This document shows positions 1 to 6,234 of a stretch of 7,411 bases of DNA, in pieces. A program made the translations under genes and the position numbers. A model generated the notes under the pieces. That model searched no databases. It was not told where the DNA came from and worked only from the letters and a program-made list of their open reading frames with translations. The stretch comes from a bacterium. Its GTDB lineage: Bacteria; Patescibacteria; Paceibacteria; UBA9973; SBAW01. Each line of letters starts with the position of its first letter. The first letter of the stretch is position 1. Location: assembly GCA_021825025.1 (NCBI GenBank), contig JAKAIP010000027.1, positions 1 through 7,411 on the forward strand, given 5' to 3'.

Positions 1-210
1 CGCCGAGCCCGGTGCAGCTGGGGTCTCCGCTGACCCGTTCACGAGTGTCACCGCAGTGCCATCAATGGTATAAGTCGCATTCTTGAAATCCTGATGAGCA
101 TCTTGTGACACTCCGGCACCCTGGTGAGAAAGGAAGTTCACTAAAAAGAAACCGCTAAGAAGGACGAGAAGTCCCGCCGCAACCCCCACGAAAGATAGTT
201 TTGCATGCAT
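1..210 (-). CDS. Signal-anchored hypothetical protein, C-terminus beyond the window
   Basis: The reading frame starts at ATG 210-208 and stays open for 70 codons to the window edge, so only the N-terminal part is seen. Residues about 5-26 form one hydrophobic segment preceded by a lysine, which is a signal peptide or membrane anchor. There is no lipobox cysteine, so it is not an obvious lipoprotein. After the anchor comes a soluble stretch containing 'ATYTIDGTAVTLVNG' and an Ala/Pro/Ser-rich part. This resembles the N-termini of secreted patescibacterial proteins I have seen, but I cannot assign a domain. The start lies 20 bases after the stop of the upstream peptidoglycan-binding gene, so the two are probably co-transcribed. 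There is no clear Shine-Dalgarno sequence. Coding status is supported by the anchor and the open frame; function is unknown. Confidence 0.75.
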   Translation of the reverse strand, partial: MHAKLSFVGVAAGLLVLLSGFFLVNFLSHQGAGVSQDAHQDFKNATYTIDGTAVTLVNGSAETPAAPGSA

Positions 211-230
211 ACTTCTATATTAGCATTCAC

Positions 231-635
231 TCACTGGGCAGTACTGCTAGCGATATTCTCGATAATTTTTGCGCGCGTGATTGGGCCCGCATAGCCCGCA
301 GTGGGTACAATCGAGTGCTCTTGTTGGAAAGCTGCAACTGCAGCGCGGGTCAACCGTCCAAAGTACCCCGTGATGTTACTGCTGGCGAGATAGTGTTCTT
401 TGGCGAGAAATGTCTGTAGCGCAATAACCGCGTCTCCCCGCATACCGAAGAACAGATCATTTGAAAATGGACCGACAACTCCAGTTGGCGGTTTTTCAGT
501 GAGACTCACTGCAGACGGGAGAGCGAGCAATGCCGTCCGAGTGGAAGTATCGATAACACCCGTCTGTGCAAGACCCTCTCGTGCCTGCAGGCGCAAAATA
601 GCCCCTCGAGTTAGTGGGCCGAAATACCCCGTCAC
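231..635 (-). CDS. Peptidoglycan-binding-domain protein, apparently 5'-truncated
   Basis: The 134-residue product carries two peptidoglycan-binding (PG_binding_1) repeats. The second is complete (about residues 58-124: 'RGDAVIALQTFL', then 'TGYFGRLTRAAVAAFQ'). The first is incomplete and begins directly at 'TGYFGPLTRGAILRLQ', lacking the usual helix with the LQxxL signature. The only available start is GTG 635-633, with a GGGG run just 3 bases upstream, which is poor spacing. Repeat-like residues (IVPNGQGLV) continue upstream of this GTG in frame to a TAA at 674-672. The family normally has a signal peptide so that it binds murein outside the membrane; none is present here. This is either a remnant gene or one using an unusual start. 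The downstream signal-anchored gene follows after 20 bases. Confidence 0.75.
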   Translation of the reverse strand: MTGYFGPLTRGAILRLQAREGLAQTGVIDTSTRTALLALPSAVSLTEKPPTGVVGPFSNDLFFGMRGDAVIALQTFLAKEHYLASSNITGYFGRLTRAAVAAFQQEHSIVPTAGYAGPITRAKIIENIASSTAQ

Positions 636-680
636 GAGCCCCTGACCGTTTGGGACGATATTCGAACTTATTTAGGAACG

Positions 681-690
681 ATTATATAGA
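681..690 (-). promoter_or_regulatory. Possible -10 element before the peptidoglycan-binding gene
   Basis: The minus strand reads TATATAAT here, with TATAAT at 686-681, directly after the T tract of the upstream terminator. A start near 674 would leave a leader of about 40 bases before GTG 635. No good -35 box is visible at 16-18 bases; that position falls inside the terminator stem. The call rests on the -10 match and the position only. Confidence 0.3.
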
Positions 691-691
691 C

Positions 692-721
692 AAAAAGAGG
701 ACGTCTCCGAGGAGACGTCCT
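692..721 (-). terminator. Intrinsic terminator after the GRDP-like gene
   Basis: A perfect 11-bp stem (AGGACGTCTCC at 698-708 with its complement at 711-721) closes a 2-base gap. On the minus strand it is followed by CTTTTTG (697-691). It begins 24 bases after the TAA of the GRDP-like gene at 745. The T run is only five bases, but the stem is GC-rich and perfect. There is no comparable T run on the plus side and no plus-strand gene to terminate. Confidence 0.8.
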
Positions 722-744
722 TGTTGCCGCTAATGTCCGCAGAC

Positions 745-1314
745 TTACGCTCGGAGAGAGCCGGCGCCACGAGCGTTCGGTTCGAGGAGGCGGTAAGCCT
801 GAACCGACTGATAGATATCCTGATTCCCCTTGTGCATGCAAATCAGCTCCGCATCCCCAACTTCGGATGGCCAGAATTCCGAATCGATAGTGATGAAAAA
901 CTTCTCCATCACTTCGATGGTGTAGCCATAGAGTCGCCGAATGACCTGCACGTGATCAAGGCGTGCATGATCAAGCGGCTGATGATGCATGTACTCGCCG
1001 ACGACACGGTCGCAGAACTCCATGTACTGCTCGGTGTGAAGAATGTGTGCATGCCAGAACGGATCGACCGGTCGAGAGACTGCATGCGCATTCGCCGGAT
1101 CGAGAAGTGCAACTGCGTAGTACTGCCTGAGGGCATGGATGCCACGATTGACATAGTCATCGGGGAACCGTTGCCCAAGCTCGGCAAAATGCTCGCGCAC
1201 CTTGCGTTCGACACCGGAGAAATCTTCGTGATCGATTACGGAAAGCCGCTTCTGCTGTTCGGGATGGACACTGACCCGCAAGGACGAAAAGATCGAAAGA
1301 GGTTGTTTGGACAC
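745..1314 (-). CDS. GRDP-like (DUF1399-type) protein with HxH...C...HH motif
   Basis: The 189-residue protein is soluble, with no signal peptide or membrane segment. Its core (residues about 81-114) contains 'PVDPFWHAHILHTEQYMEFC' and then 'GEYMHHQP'. I recognise this pattern from bacterial relatives of the glycine-rich-domain-protein family, where a WHxHIL motif, a cysteine and a double histidine recur. H88, H90, H93, C101, H110 and H111 could form a metal site, but that is inference, and no biochemical function is known to me. The start is GTG 1314-1312, chosen because a strong AAGGGAG (1327-1321) sits 6 bases upstream. A promoter candidate and an intrinsic terminator bracket the gene, so it is probably a single-gene unit. 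A 202-codon plus-strand frame covering the same bases has no recognisable motif. Confidence 0.85.
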   Translation of the reverse strand: MSKQPLSIFSSLRVSVHPEQQKRLSVIDHEDFSGVERKVREHFAELGQRFPDDYVNRGIHALRQYYAVALLDPANAHAVSRPVDPFWHAHILHTEQYMEFCDRVVGEYMHHQPLDHARLDHVQVIRRLYGYTIEVMEKFFITIDSEFWPSEVGDAELICMHKGNQDIYQSVQAYRLLEPNARGAGSLRA

Positions 1315-1320
1315 GATACA

Positions 1321-1327
1321 CTCCCTT
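1321..1327 (-). promoter_or_regulatory. Shine-Dalgarno site fixing a GTG start
   Basis: The minus strand reads AAGGGAG, ending 6 bases before GTG 1314-1312. It is the strongest ribosome binding site in the window and decides in favour of the GTG start. Confidence 0.75.
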
Positions 1328-1368
1328 GACGATGAGTGGATACAGGCACAATTACCTTACCCAACACA

Positions 1369-1396
1369 ATGGTAACGTATGAGATGCAACTGTCAA
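1369..1396 (-). promoter_or_regulatory. Candidate sigma-70-type promoter of the GRDP-like gene
   Basis: The minus strand has a perfect TTGACA -35 box at 1396-1391, a 16-base spacer, and TACCAT (4 of 6 to consensus) at 1374-1369. Transcription would start near 1362, giving a leader of about 48 bases. It lies in the 92-base gap between the DUF6176-like gene and the GRDP-like gene. The spacer is one base short and the -10 box is weak. Confidence 0.45.
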
Positions 1397-1406
1397 ACTG
1401 AGCAAA

Positions 1407-1721
1407 CTACGACTTCAAATCCATCAGGACTTCTCCCGATTTGGAAAATGATTCAAGGCACTCTTCTTTTATTGCGGTGTGCTCTTGATTGATGGGTGCA
1501 GAAGGATCACTCTCTCCTGGTGTATCGCTCGCTTCATTCAAACCGACGACATAGTGTGACCCGTCCGCGCCCTGAAAAAGAACGAACACTTCTCGTGTTA
1601 TCCGTTCGTGGGCAAATGTGGCTATTGCCTCTTCTCGGCGCGAGGTACTGAGCTGGTGCATCCAGTCTTTAAATTTTTCCAACTTCCCTTCTTTTACTCT
1701 AAAAATTCTTGAGAAATGCAT
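1407..1721 (-). CDS. Small DUF6176-like protein
   Basis: The 104-residue soluble protein begins 'MHFSRIFRVKEGKLEKFKDW' and continues with 'RREEAIATFAHERITREV' and 'GSHYVVGL'. This is the pattern I associate with DUF6176: an RVKxGKLE...W start, then EA-T...E....E, then a strand ending YVVG. The fold may be ferredoxin-like (inference), and the role is unknown. ATG 1721-1719 is chosen because AGGA (1733-1730) lies 8 bases upstream. The frame stays open to 1832, but that extension (Cys/Ser-rich, 37 residues) runs through a hairpin-rich intergenic block and is not family-like, so I reject it. It follows the NADAR gene on the same strand after 155 bases. Its lower GC resembles NADAR rather than the copper genes. 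Confidence 0.8.
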   Translation of the reverse strand: MHFSRIFRVKEGKLEKFKDWMHQLSTSRREEAIATFAHERITREVFVLFQGADGSHYVVGLNEASDTPGESDPSAPINQEHTAIKEECLESFSKSGEVLMDLKS

Positions 1722-1729
1722 GTTTTGAA

Positions 1730-1733
1730 TCCT
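1730..1733 (-). promoter_or_regulatory. Shine-Dalgarno site of the DUF6176-like gene
   Basis: AGGA on the minus strand, 8 bases before ATG 1721. It supports this internal start over the longer open frame that begins at 1832. Confidence 0.6.
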
Positions 1734-1770
1734 AGCATTAGGTTGACTATGAGACCAGAAGCACGGTACG

Positions 1771-1848
1771 CTCGTGCCCTCCGAACCCACTGAACGCAGA
1801 GCTTCGCTCTGCTCCCCGCAGCAAAATCTCACTGCGTCCTATTTTGCT
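1771..1848 (-). other. Hairpin-rich intergenic block (small RNA or repeat element candidate)
   Basis: Three inverted repeats lie in a row. One is an 8-bp stem AGCAAAAT/ATTTTGCT (1848-1841 with 1827-1820, 13-base loop). The second is a 7-bp stem GCAGAGC/GCTCTGC with a GAA triloop on the minus strand (1812-1796). The third is a 5-bp stem GCACG/CGTGC (1787-1771, 7-base loop). None is followed by a T run on the minus strand, so a simple terminator is unlikely. The block sits in the 155-base gap between NADAR and DUF6176. Its more GC-rich bases contrast with the AT-rich genes on either side. It could be a transcribed small RNA, an RNA-processing signal or a dispersed repeat; only one copy is present here. 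Confidence 0.4.
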
Positions 1849-1876
1849 GACCATCTGGACCAACATTGGAGCCTGT

Positions 1877-2329
1877 TTAACTCGATAGTACTTCGGATCG
1901 TACTTCCATCCAAAGCTTGCCTAAATGGTTTGCGCCATCTTTATTTGGCCCCCACCCCCAGAAATCATCCCTCCACGAATCCTCGATTAATTCCCTGTCT
2001 CCCGACTCAATAAGTTTTTTCTTCACATAAGAATGCTGCGCAACCTTCTCGTGGAGAATCTCTTTCATTATGCGAAGCTTTACTGTATCCCAATCATTCC
2101 TTCGCTCTGTTTTGTGCGCGTTAGCAAACTTTTGAGAGTCGTGAGCCGAGCGACAATTTCTTATCTGCTCTTTCAACTGTTCATCTTCAAATTTCTCTGC
2201 ATGGTACGCATGCTCTGAAGTCGGATATAGTTTCCCTTTCCATTCGAGCATAAATGAAGAATAGTTTGAAAAAACATAGAACTCGTGTTCGTAGAAAAAG
2301 ATTTGTTTTTCTGTATCTTTTCCATGCAT
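1877..2329 (-). CDS. NADAR family protein (YbiA/RibX-like N-glycosidase)
   Basis: The 150-residue protein covers the full NADAR domain. Visible signatures are FSNY (about 20-23), 'YPTSEHAYHAEKF' (35-47), 'ERRNDWDTVKLRIM' (75-88), 'LIESGDRELIEDS' (106-118), 'DDFWGWG' (121-127) and 'NHLGKLWMEVR' (134-144). Length and motif order match YbiA, which cleaves N-glycosidic bonds of riboflavin-pathway intermediates. Other family members have been linked to NAD/ADP-ribose metabolism and to removing ADP-ribose from guanine in DNA. Which substrate applies here cannot be read from sequence. ATG 2329-2327 is the first start after an in-frame TAA; no Shine-Dalgarno site is evident. No DarT-like toxin or riboflavin gene is nearby. 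The downstream neighbour is the DUF6176-like gene. Confidence 0.92.
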   Translation of the reverse strand: MHGKDTEKQIFFYEHEFYVFSNYSSFMLEWKGKLYPTSEHAYHAEKFEDEQLKEQIRNCRSAHDSQKFANAHKTERRNDWDTVKLRIMKEILHEKVAQHSYVKKKLIESGDRELIEDSWRDDFWGWGPNKDGANHLGKLWMEVRSEVLSS

Positions 2330-2465
2330 TTCTAAACATTACCACGAGCTGCGGGCATTGGACGAAGTTAGAACCGTCCTTTTGGCTGGTAAATCGGACT
2401 TTGCATACAAAATCACCATACCAGCTTTACTGGCTACTGTATGAAGCACTGGCCTTCGCGGAGCG
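2330..2465. other. 136-base gap between copper operon and NADAR gene
   Basis: No coding frame, convincing promoter or intrinsic terminator is visible. Two weak inverted repeats occur: CCAG/CTGG with a 5-base loop (2421-2433) and GGACG/CGTCC with a 10-base loop (2360-2379). Neither has an adjacent T run on the minus strand. Where copper-operon transcription ends and NADAR transcription begins is therefore unresolved. Confidence 0.4.
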
Positions 2466-2861
2466 CTATCCTTGGAAATCTATCTTGAACGAATACATAC
2501 CCATCACGCATACGCCGTCCAGCGTAGCGACTTTGGGCGTTCCCAAATCAATCTCTGTAGTGCCTGATGGCGGCAGGTTTTTGCTGATACCCATACTCGG
2601 AATACGAACGGCCGACGAGCAATCAAACGTACCGCTCGTGTTGAGCTTGAGTACGGTAGGTACTCCTGCTTTGGCGGTGGTCAGCTTTGGCGAGTAGCCG
2701 CCTTTCACATTGAGCTCAATGACCTGCTTTCCATCCACCATACTGACGTTATTGGCAGTGCCACCAGCGACTTGTGGTGAGGAATGCCCAGAGAACAGGA
2801 TTACGCCTCCGATGAGGAGCGCACCAACGAGAACGGCTATAGGGGTGAGTTTGTTGTTCAT
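2466..2861 (-). CDS. Membrane-anchored cupredoxin-like protein
   Basis: The 131-residue protein has one N-terminal hydrophobic segment (about 5-24), a short Gly/Ser/Ala linker, and a cupredoxin-type beta domain (about 40-130). Family marks are 'GGYSPKLTTAKAGVPTVLKL' (54-73), C81 in 'TFDCSS', 'RIPSMG' and a C-terminal 'CVMGM' (C118, M120, M122). These Cys and Met residues are the likely copper ligands. The domain contains no histidine, unlike classical type-1 blue copper proteins, so Cu(I) binding rather than electron transfer is my inference. The domain should face outward. ATG 2861 lies 3 bases after the TAA of the HMA-DsbD_2 gene with no Shine-Dalgarno site, which suggests translational coupling. 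In related systems this domain can be fused to the DsbD_2 protein; here it is separate. Confidence 0.88.
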   Translation of the reverse strand: MNNKLTPIAVLVGALLIGGVILFSGHSSPQVAGGTANNVSMVDGKQVIELNVKGGYSPKLTTAKAGVPTVLKLNTSGTFDCSSAVRIPSMGISKNLPPSGTTEIDLGTPKVATLDGVCVMGMYSFKIDFQG

Positions 2862-2864
2862 AGA

Positions 2865-3884
2865 TTAGAAGCTAAATACTGGCTGGATAATACCGATGGC
2901 AACCAAGCTATTCATCAGGTTGAAGAGCGCGAACAAGATAACGACGAGACCTGCGGTCTTGAAGAAAACCCCTACATACTTGCCGTTCTTGATACTGAAG
3001 GAGCTAAAGCTCACAAGACCAAGTACGGGAAGCGTACCGAGCGCGAAGGAACCCATTGTGAGAGCGCCATTGAGGAAACTGCCCGTTCCGAGGGTGTAAA
3101 TCTGCATCGCTTGGGTGAACCCGCACGGCAGGAAGAACGTGGCGATACCAACAAGGAATGGCGTTAGCGAATGATTGAGCTTTGATGCACCATACGCCCG
3201 CTTCGCCAAGAACTTCGGCATCGAGGGTTGGAGCTTCTTTGACCAATGGAACACATCCAGCAAGTTGATACCGAGTACGAGCATCACCAGCCCGATGAGC
3301 AAGCTCAAGACGAATGTGGCAGTTGCGTTCAGCGTAAAGGCCGCTCCAAGAGCACCGATAACGCCTCCGAGAACGAAGAACGAGATAAGACGACCGATAT
3401 GGAACAGGATTTGCGGCTTGACCTTATCGCCCTCTCTCGCAAAGGTCGCCGACATCGAAAGCACCAAGCCGCCCACGACGGCCATACAGGTAGAGAGCGA
3501 AGCGATGATGCCGATAAGGAACGCCGTGCCGTACGAGACCGTGCCTGTGTTCACGAGGTTCACGAGGCCGAGCTTTTGTAGGAGCACGAACAGCACGCCG
3601 AACCCAAGCGCAATCGGTACGGCTATCAGGAAGTCCGACCATTTCTTTTCGACCACCTGCTTCTCAACGGAAACGGTGTAGCCGTGCTTCAATAGAACAT
3701 CGGTCAGTTCCTGCGCGATAGCTTCAGACGTACGGTCTCCGAACTCGCCGCCGACCTCGATGGTGTGATGCACGAGGTCTGACTTTACGTAGCTGATATG
3801 GGGCAGGTCTTGCACTTCGCTTTCAGTGAGCAGGATGCACGCATTGCAGTGCATCCCCTTGATGTGGAATGTGTAGGTGTTCAT
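2865..3884 (-). CDS. HMA-domain / DsbD_2 (TauE/SafE-like) membrane protein
   Basis: The 339-residue protein has an N-terminal heavy-metal-associated domain (about 3-75) with GMHCNAC (C13, C16). A short linker leads to six or more membrane segments starting near 84. The membrane part shows the two-half arrangement of the cytochrome-c-biogenesis/DsbD_2 family: 'IIASLSTCMAVVGG' (C133) and 'ATFFLPCGFTQAMQIY' (C254) place one cysteine in each half. Homologues are often labelled sulfite exporter TauE/SafE, but the HMA domain and neighbours point to copper or thiol transfer across the membrane. ATG 3884 is chosen because it starts right before the HMA domain and 4 bases after the CopA stop. The frame stays open to 4073, but the added residues overlap the copA coding region and look like shadow sequence. 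No Shine-Dalgarno site is seen, so coupling to copA is likely. Confidence 0.92.
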   Translation of the reverse strand: MNTYTFHIKGMHCNACILLTESEVQDLPHISYVKSDLVHHTIEVGGEFGDRTSEAIAQELTDVLLKHGYTVSVEKQVVEKKWSDFLIAVPIALGFGVLFVLLQKLGLVNLVNTGTVSYGTAFLIGIIASLSTCMAVVGGLVLSMSATFAREGDKVKPQILFHIGRLISFFVLGGVIGALGAAFTLNATATFVLSLLIGLVMLVLGINLLDVFHWSKKLQPSMPKFLAKRAYGASKLNHSLTPFLVGIATFFLPCGFTQAMQIYTLGTGSFLNGALTMGSFALGTLPVLGLVSFSSFSIKNGKYVGVFFKTAGLVVILFALFNLMNSLVAIGIIQPVFSF

Positions 3885-3888
3885 AGGA

Positions 3889-6183
3889 TTAGAGGGCTTG
3901 CGACTTGATGCGTAATGAGTTGCCGACGACGGAGACGCTTGAGAACGCCATTGCAAGGCCTGCGAAGACAGGATTGAGAAGCCATCCAAAGAACGGATAG
4001 AACAAGCCGCCCGCAAGCGGTATGCCGACGACGTTATAGATGAATGCCCAGAACAGGTTTTGCTTGATGCCACGCATCGTTATCTTCGAGAGCTTTATGG
4101 CTTTCACGAGCTTGGAGATGTCGCCATTCAGAAGTGCAATGCCCGCCGTTTCTATCGCCACATCCGTTCCTGTCGCCATAGCAATGCCGACATCGGCCTG
4201 CGCGAGAGCAGGCGCATCATTTACGCCGTCTCCTGCCATAGCAACAATCCTTCCTTCGGCTTGGAGTTTCTTTATGGTGTTGAGCTTGTCTTCTGGAAGC
4301 ACTTCGGCCACTACCTCATCTATGCCTACTTCTTTGGCGATATACGCTGCGGCGTTCTTGTCATCGCCAGTGAGCATTACGACCTTGATGCCAAGTTTAT
4401 GGAGCGCAGCGACTTCCTCCTTCGCTTCGGGCTTCACGGTATCAGCGACCATAACGAGTGCGAGTAGCTTGTTCTTCGTAGCAAGGAAGACGGGCGTATT
4501 TCCTGCCTTTGTCCCTTCGCCAAGAACCGTATTATCAAGCGCAAGACCTAAATCAGCTACGAGCTTTGCGTTGCCTGCGTAGTATTCCGTGCCATTTATT
4601 GTTCCTCTTACTCCTTTTCCTTTCAGGGCATCGAAGCCATTTACAGCACCCAAAGCGAGCTGCTTTTCTTCGGCTCGGGAGACGATGGCGTGCGCGATTG
4701 GGTGTTCCGACTTCTTCTCAAGTGCGGCGAGAATAGCAATGAGTTCGTTCTCGGACATATCCGTGAAGTTCCGTACCGAAGCAACCTCGGGCTTGCCGCG
4801 CGTAATCGTACCTGTCTTATCAAGAACGACCGTGTTCACTGTATGGAGCTTCTGAAGTGTAGCCGCGTCCTTGATGAGGATGCCTTCCTTCGCGCCTTTT
4901 CCAACACCGACGATGATGGCAGTAGGAGTGGCAAGGCCAAGCGCACACGGGCACGCAATCACGAGGATGCCTACGAACGATACGAGACCGAACGACAGGG
5001 CTTGAGCGAAACCAAGATGCGGAATGCCCAGAAGCAGCCACGCGCCGAGCGAGAGGAATGCAAGCACGAGGACTGTAGGCACGAATACGCTGGATATTCT
5101 ATCTACAAGCGCTTGTATCGGCGCTTTACTACCCTGTGCTTCTTCAACCATTTTGACGATACGAGCAAGGAGCGTTTCTGAACCGATTTTCGTTGCCTTG
5201 AATGTGAACGAGCCACTTGTGTTGAGCGTGCCTCCGACCACCGTATCTCCGACCTTCTTTGATACGGGCATTGGCTCGCCTGTAATCATTGCTTCATCTA
5301 TGAACGAAGCGCCATCGGCAATAATCCCATCCACAGGTATCTTTCCTGCTGGCTTTACGACGACTATGTCCCCGTGCACGATTTCTCCCGAAGGGATTTC
5401 TACCTCTTTTCCATCACGGATAACAAGCGCCGTTTTCGCTTGAAGGTTGAGCAACTTTTCTATAGCGTCTCCTGTTTTGAGCTTTGAACGTGCTTCAAGA
5501 TATTTGCCGAGTGTAATAAAGGCAATGACCACAATCGCCACGTCGTAGTACGTGTGTTCTACATTGATGAATGGACGTAGGGTCTCCTCAAATGCAGTAA
5601 CAACGAAGCTGTACAGATACGCAGCGGTCGTGCCAATGCCGATGAGAGTGTCCATATTGGCCTTGCCGTATCGTAAGAAGCGGTAGAAGCCCAGAAGGTA
5701 GGGCTTACCGACCACAAAGAGCATATACGTCGCCAAGAGCGGCAATAGGTGATGGAAGAACTCGCTCCACACGTACGGGACGGCAGGCACTACGCTGACC
5801 TGTGATAAGAGTTCCCAGCCCATCACGATACCGCTGATAACGGCCAGTGGAATAGCTACGAGCACCTTGTTTCGCATATCCGCAAGCTCTGCGAGCTTCT
5901 CTTTCTTGGACTGATTGAGGCCGAGGTGTTCGGCGTGTTCGCTTGCAGACATACCCATCTCCTCTGCCGTTGGAAGGGCGAGAGAATAGCCAAGTGGTTC
6001 TATTGATTGCGACAAATGCTGTGGTGAGGTCTTACTTGCGTCATACGCGATTTTGGCTGTCTCGGTAGCGTAGTTAACCTCAACAGAGTGCACGCCGTCT
6101 TTCTTCTTGAACGTCTTTTCAATGATGCCTGCACACGATGCACAGTGCATACCTTTCACCCTATATGTTTGAGTATCACTCAT
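3889..6183 (-). CDS. copA: Copper-exporting P1B-type ATPase
   Basis: The 764-residue inner-membrane pump moves Cu(+) out of the cytosol using ATP. One HMA domain has GMHCASC (C14, C17). Eight membrane segments are predicted, near 106, 146, 182, 216, 370, 400, 712 and 736. The P1B-1 copper signature is complete: CPC at 411-413, YN at 716-717, and MAFSS from 745. Catalytic motifs are TGE (301-303), DKTGT with phospho-acceptor D455, SEHP (H494, nucleotide binding), TGDD (605) and GDGVNDAP (651-658). Nothing essential is missing and the length is typical for a one-HMA CopA. I use ATG 6183; an in-frame TTG at 6189 would add two residues. Neither has a Shine-Dalgarno site, and an inverted repeat ends 2 bases before the ATG. 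It is followed after 4 bases by the HMA-DsbD_2 gene. Confidence 0.97.
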   Translation of the reverse strand: MSDTQTYRVKGMHCASCAGIIEKTFKKKDGVHSVEVNYATETAKIAYDASKTSPQHLSQSIEPLGYSLALPTAEEMGMSASEHAEHLGLNQSKKEKLAELADMRNKVLVAIPLAVISGIVMGWELLSQVSVVPAVPYVWSEFFHHLLPLLATYMLFVVGKPYLLGFYRFLRYGKANMDTLIGIGTTAAYLYSFVVTAFEETLRPFINVEHTYYDVAIVVIAFITLGKYLEARSKLKTGDAIEKLLNLQAKTALVIRDGKEVEIPSGEIVHGDIVVVKPAGKIPVDGIIADGASFIDEAMITGEPMPVSKKVGDTVVGGTLNTSGSFTFKATKIGSETLLARIVKMVEEAQGSKAPIQALVDRISSVFVPTVLVLAFLSLGAWLLLGIPHLGFAQALSFGLVSFVGILVIACPCALGLATPTAIIVGVGKGAKEGILIKDAATLQKLHTVNTVVLDKTGTITRGKPEVASVRNFTDMSENELIAILAALEKKSEHPIAHAIVSRAEEKQLALGAVNGFDALKGKGVRGTINGTEYYAGNAKLVADLGLALDNTVLGEGTKAGNTPVFLATKNKLLALVMVADTVKPEAKEEVAALHKLGIKVVMLTGDDKNAAAYIAKEVGIDEVVAEVLPEDKLNTIKKLQAEGRIVAMAGDGVNDAPALAQADVGIAMATGTDVAIETAGIALLNGDISKLVKAIKLSKITMRGIKQNLFWAFIYNVVGIPLAGGLFYPFFGWLLNPVFAGLAMAFSSVSVVGNSLRIKSQAL

Positions 6184-6185
6184 AT

Positions 6186-6231
6186 TCAATGGTTGATATT
6201 AGTAAAGCACAAGAAGCACACTCACCATTGA
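6186..6231 (-). repeat. Inverted repeat in the leader of copA
   Basis: TCAATGG (6192-6186 arm) and CCATTGA (6231-6225 arm) form a perfect 7-bp inverted repeat around 32 bases. In the minus-strand transcript the second arm ends 2 bases before the copA ATG, so the stem could mask the start. The loop holds a 9-base-spaced direct repeat of AAGCACA (plus strand, 6205-6211 and 6214-6220). It could also be a protein-binding palindrome. No promoter is obvious in this 51-base gap. Confidence 0.4.
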
Positions 6232-6234
6232 GAG

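Noticed and set aside
721..1329. Long plus-strand open frame of 202 codons
   Set aside because: It lies opposite the GRDP-like gene, has no recognisable motif, and the minus frame has the family motif, a strong RBS, a promoter candidate and a terminator.
1722..1832. N-terminal extension of the DUF6176-like gene by 37 residues
   Set aside because: The extension runs through a hairpin-rich block, is Cys/Ser-rich and unlike the family. ATG 1721 has an AGGA at good spacing.
2360..2379. GGACG/CGTCC hairpin as a terminator of the copper operon
   Set aside because: On the minus strand no T run follows it. The T run is on the plus side, where no gene needs termination.
2421..2433. CCAG/CTGG hairpin after the cupredoxin gene as a terminator
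   Set aside because: The stem is only four base pairs and the nearest T run on the minus strand is about nine bases away.
3885..4073. N-terminal extension of the HMA-DsbD_2 gene by 63 residues
   Set aside because: It overlaps the 3' end of copA in another frame; the HMA domain begins right after ATG 3884.
4040..5443. Several plus-strand open frames opposite copA
   Set aside because: They are antisense shadows of a highly conserved gene and contain low-complexity Ser/Ala-rich or Arg-rich sequence with no domain.
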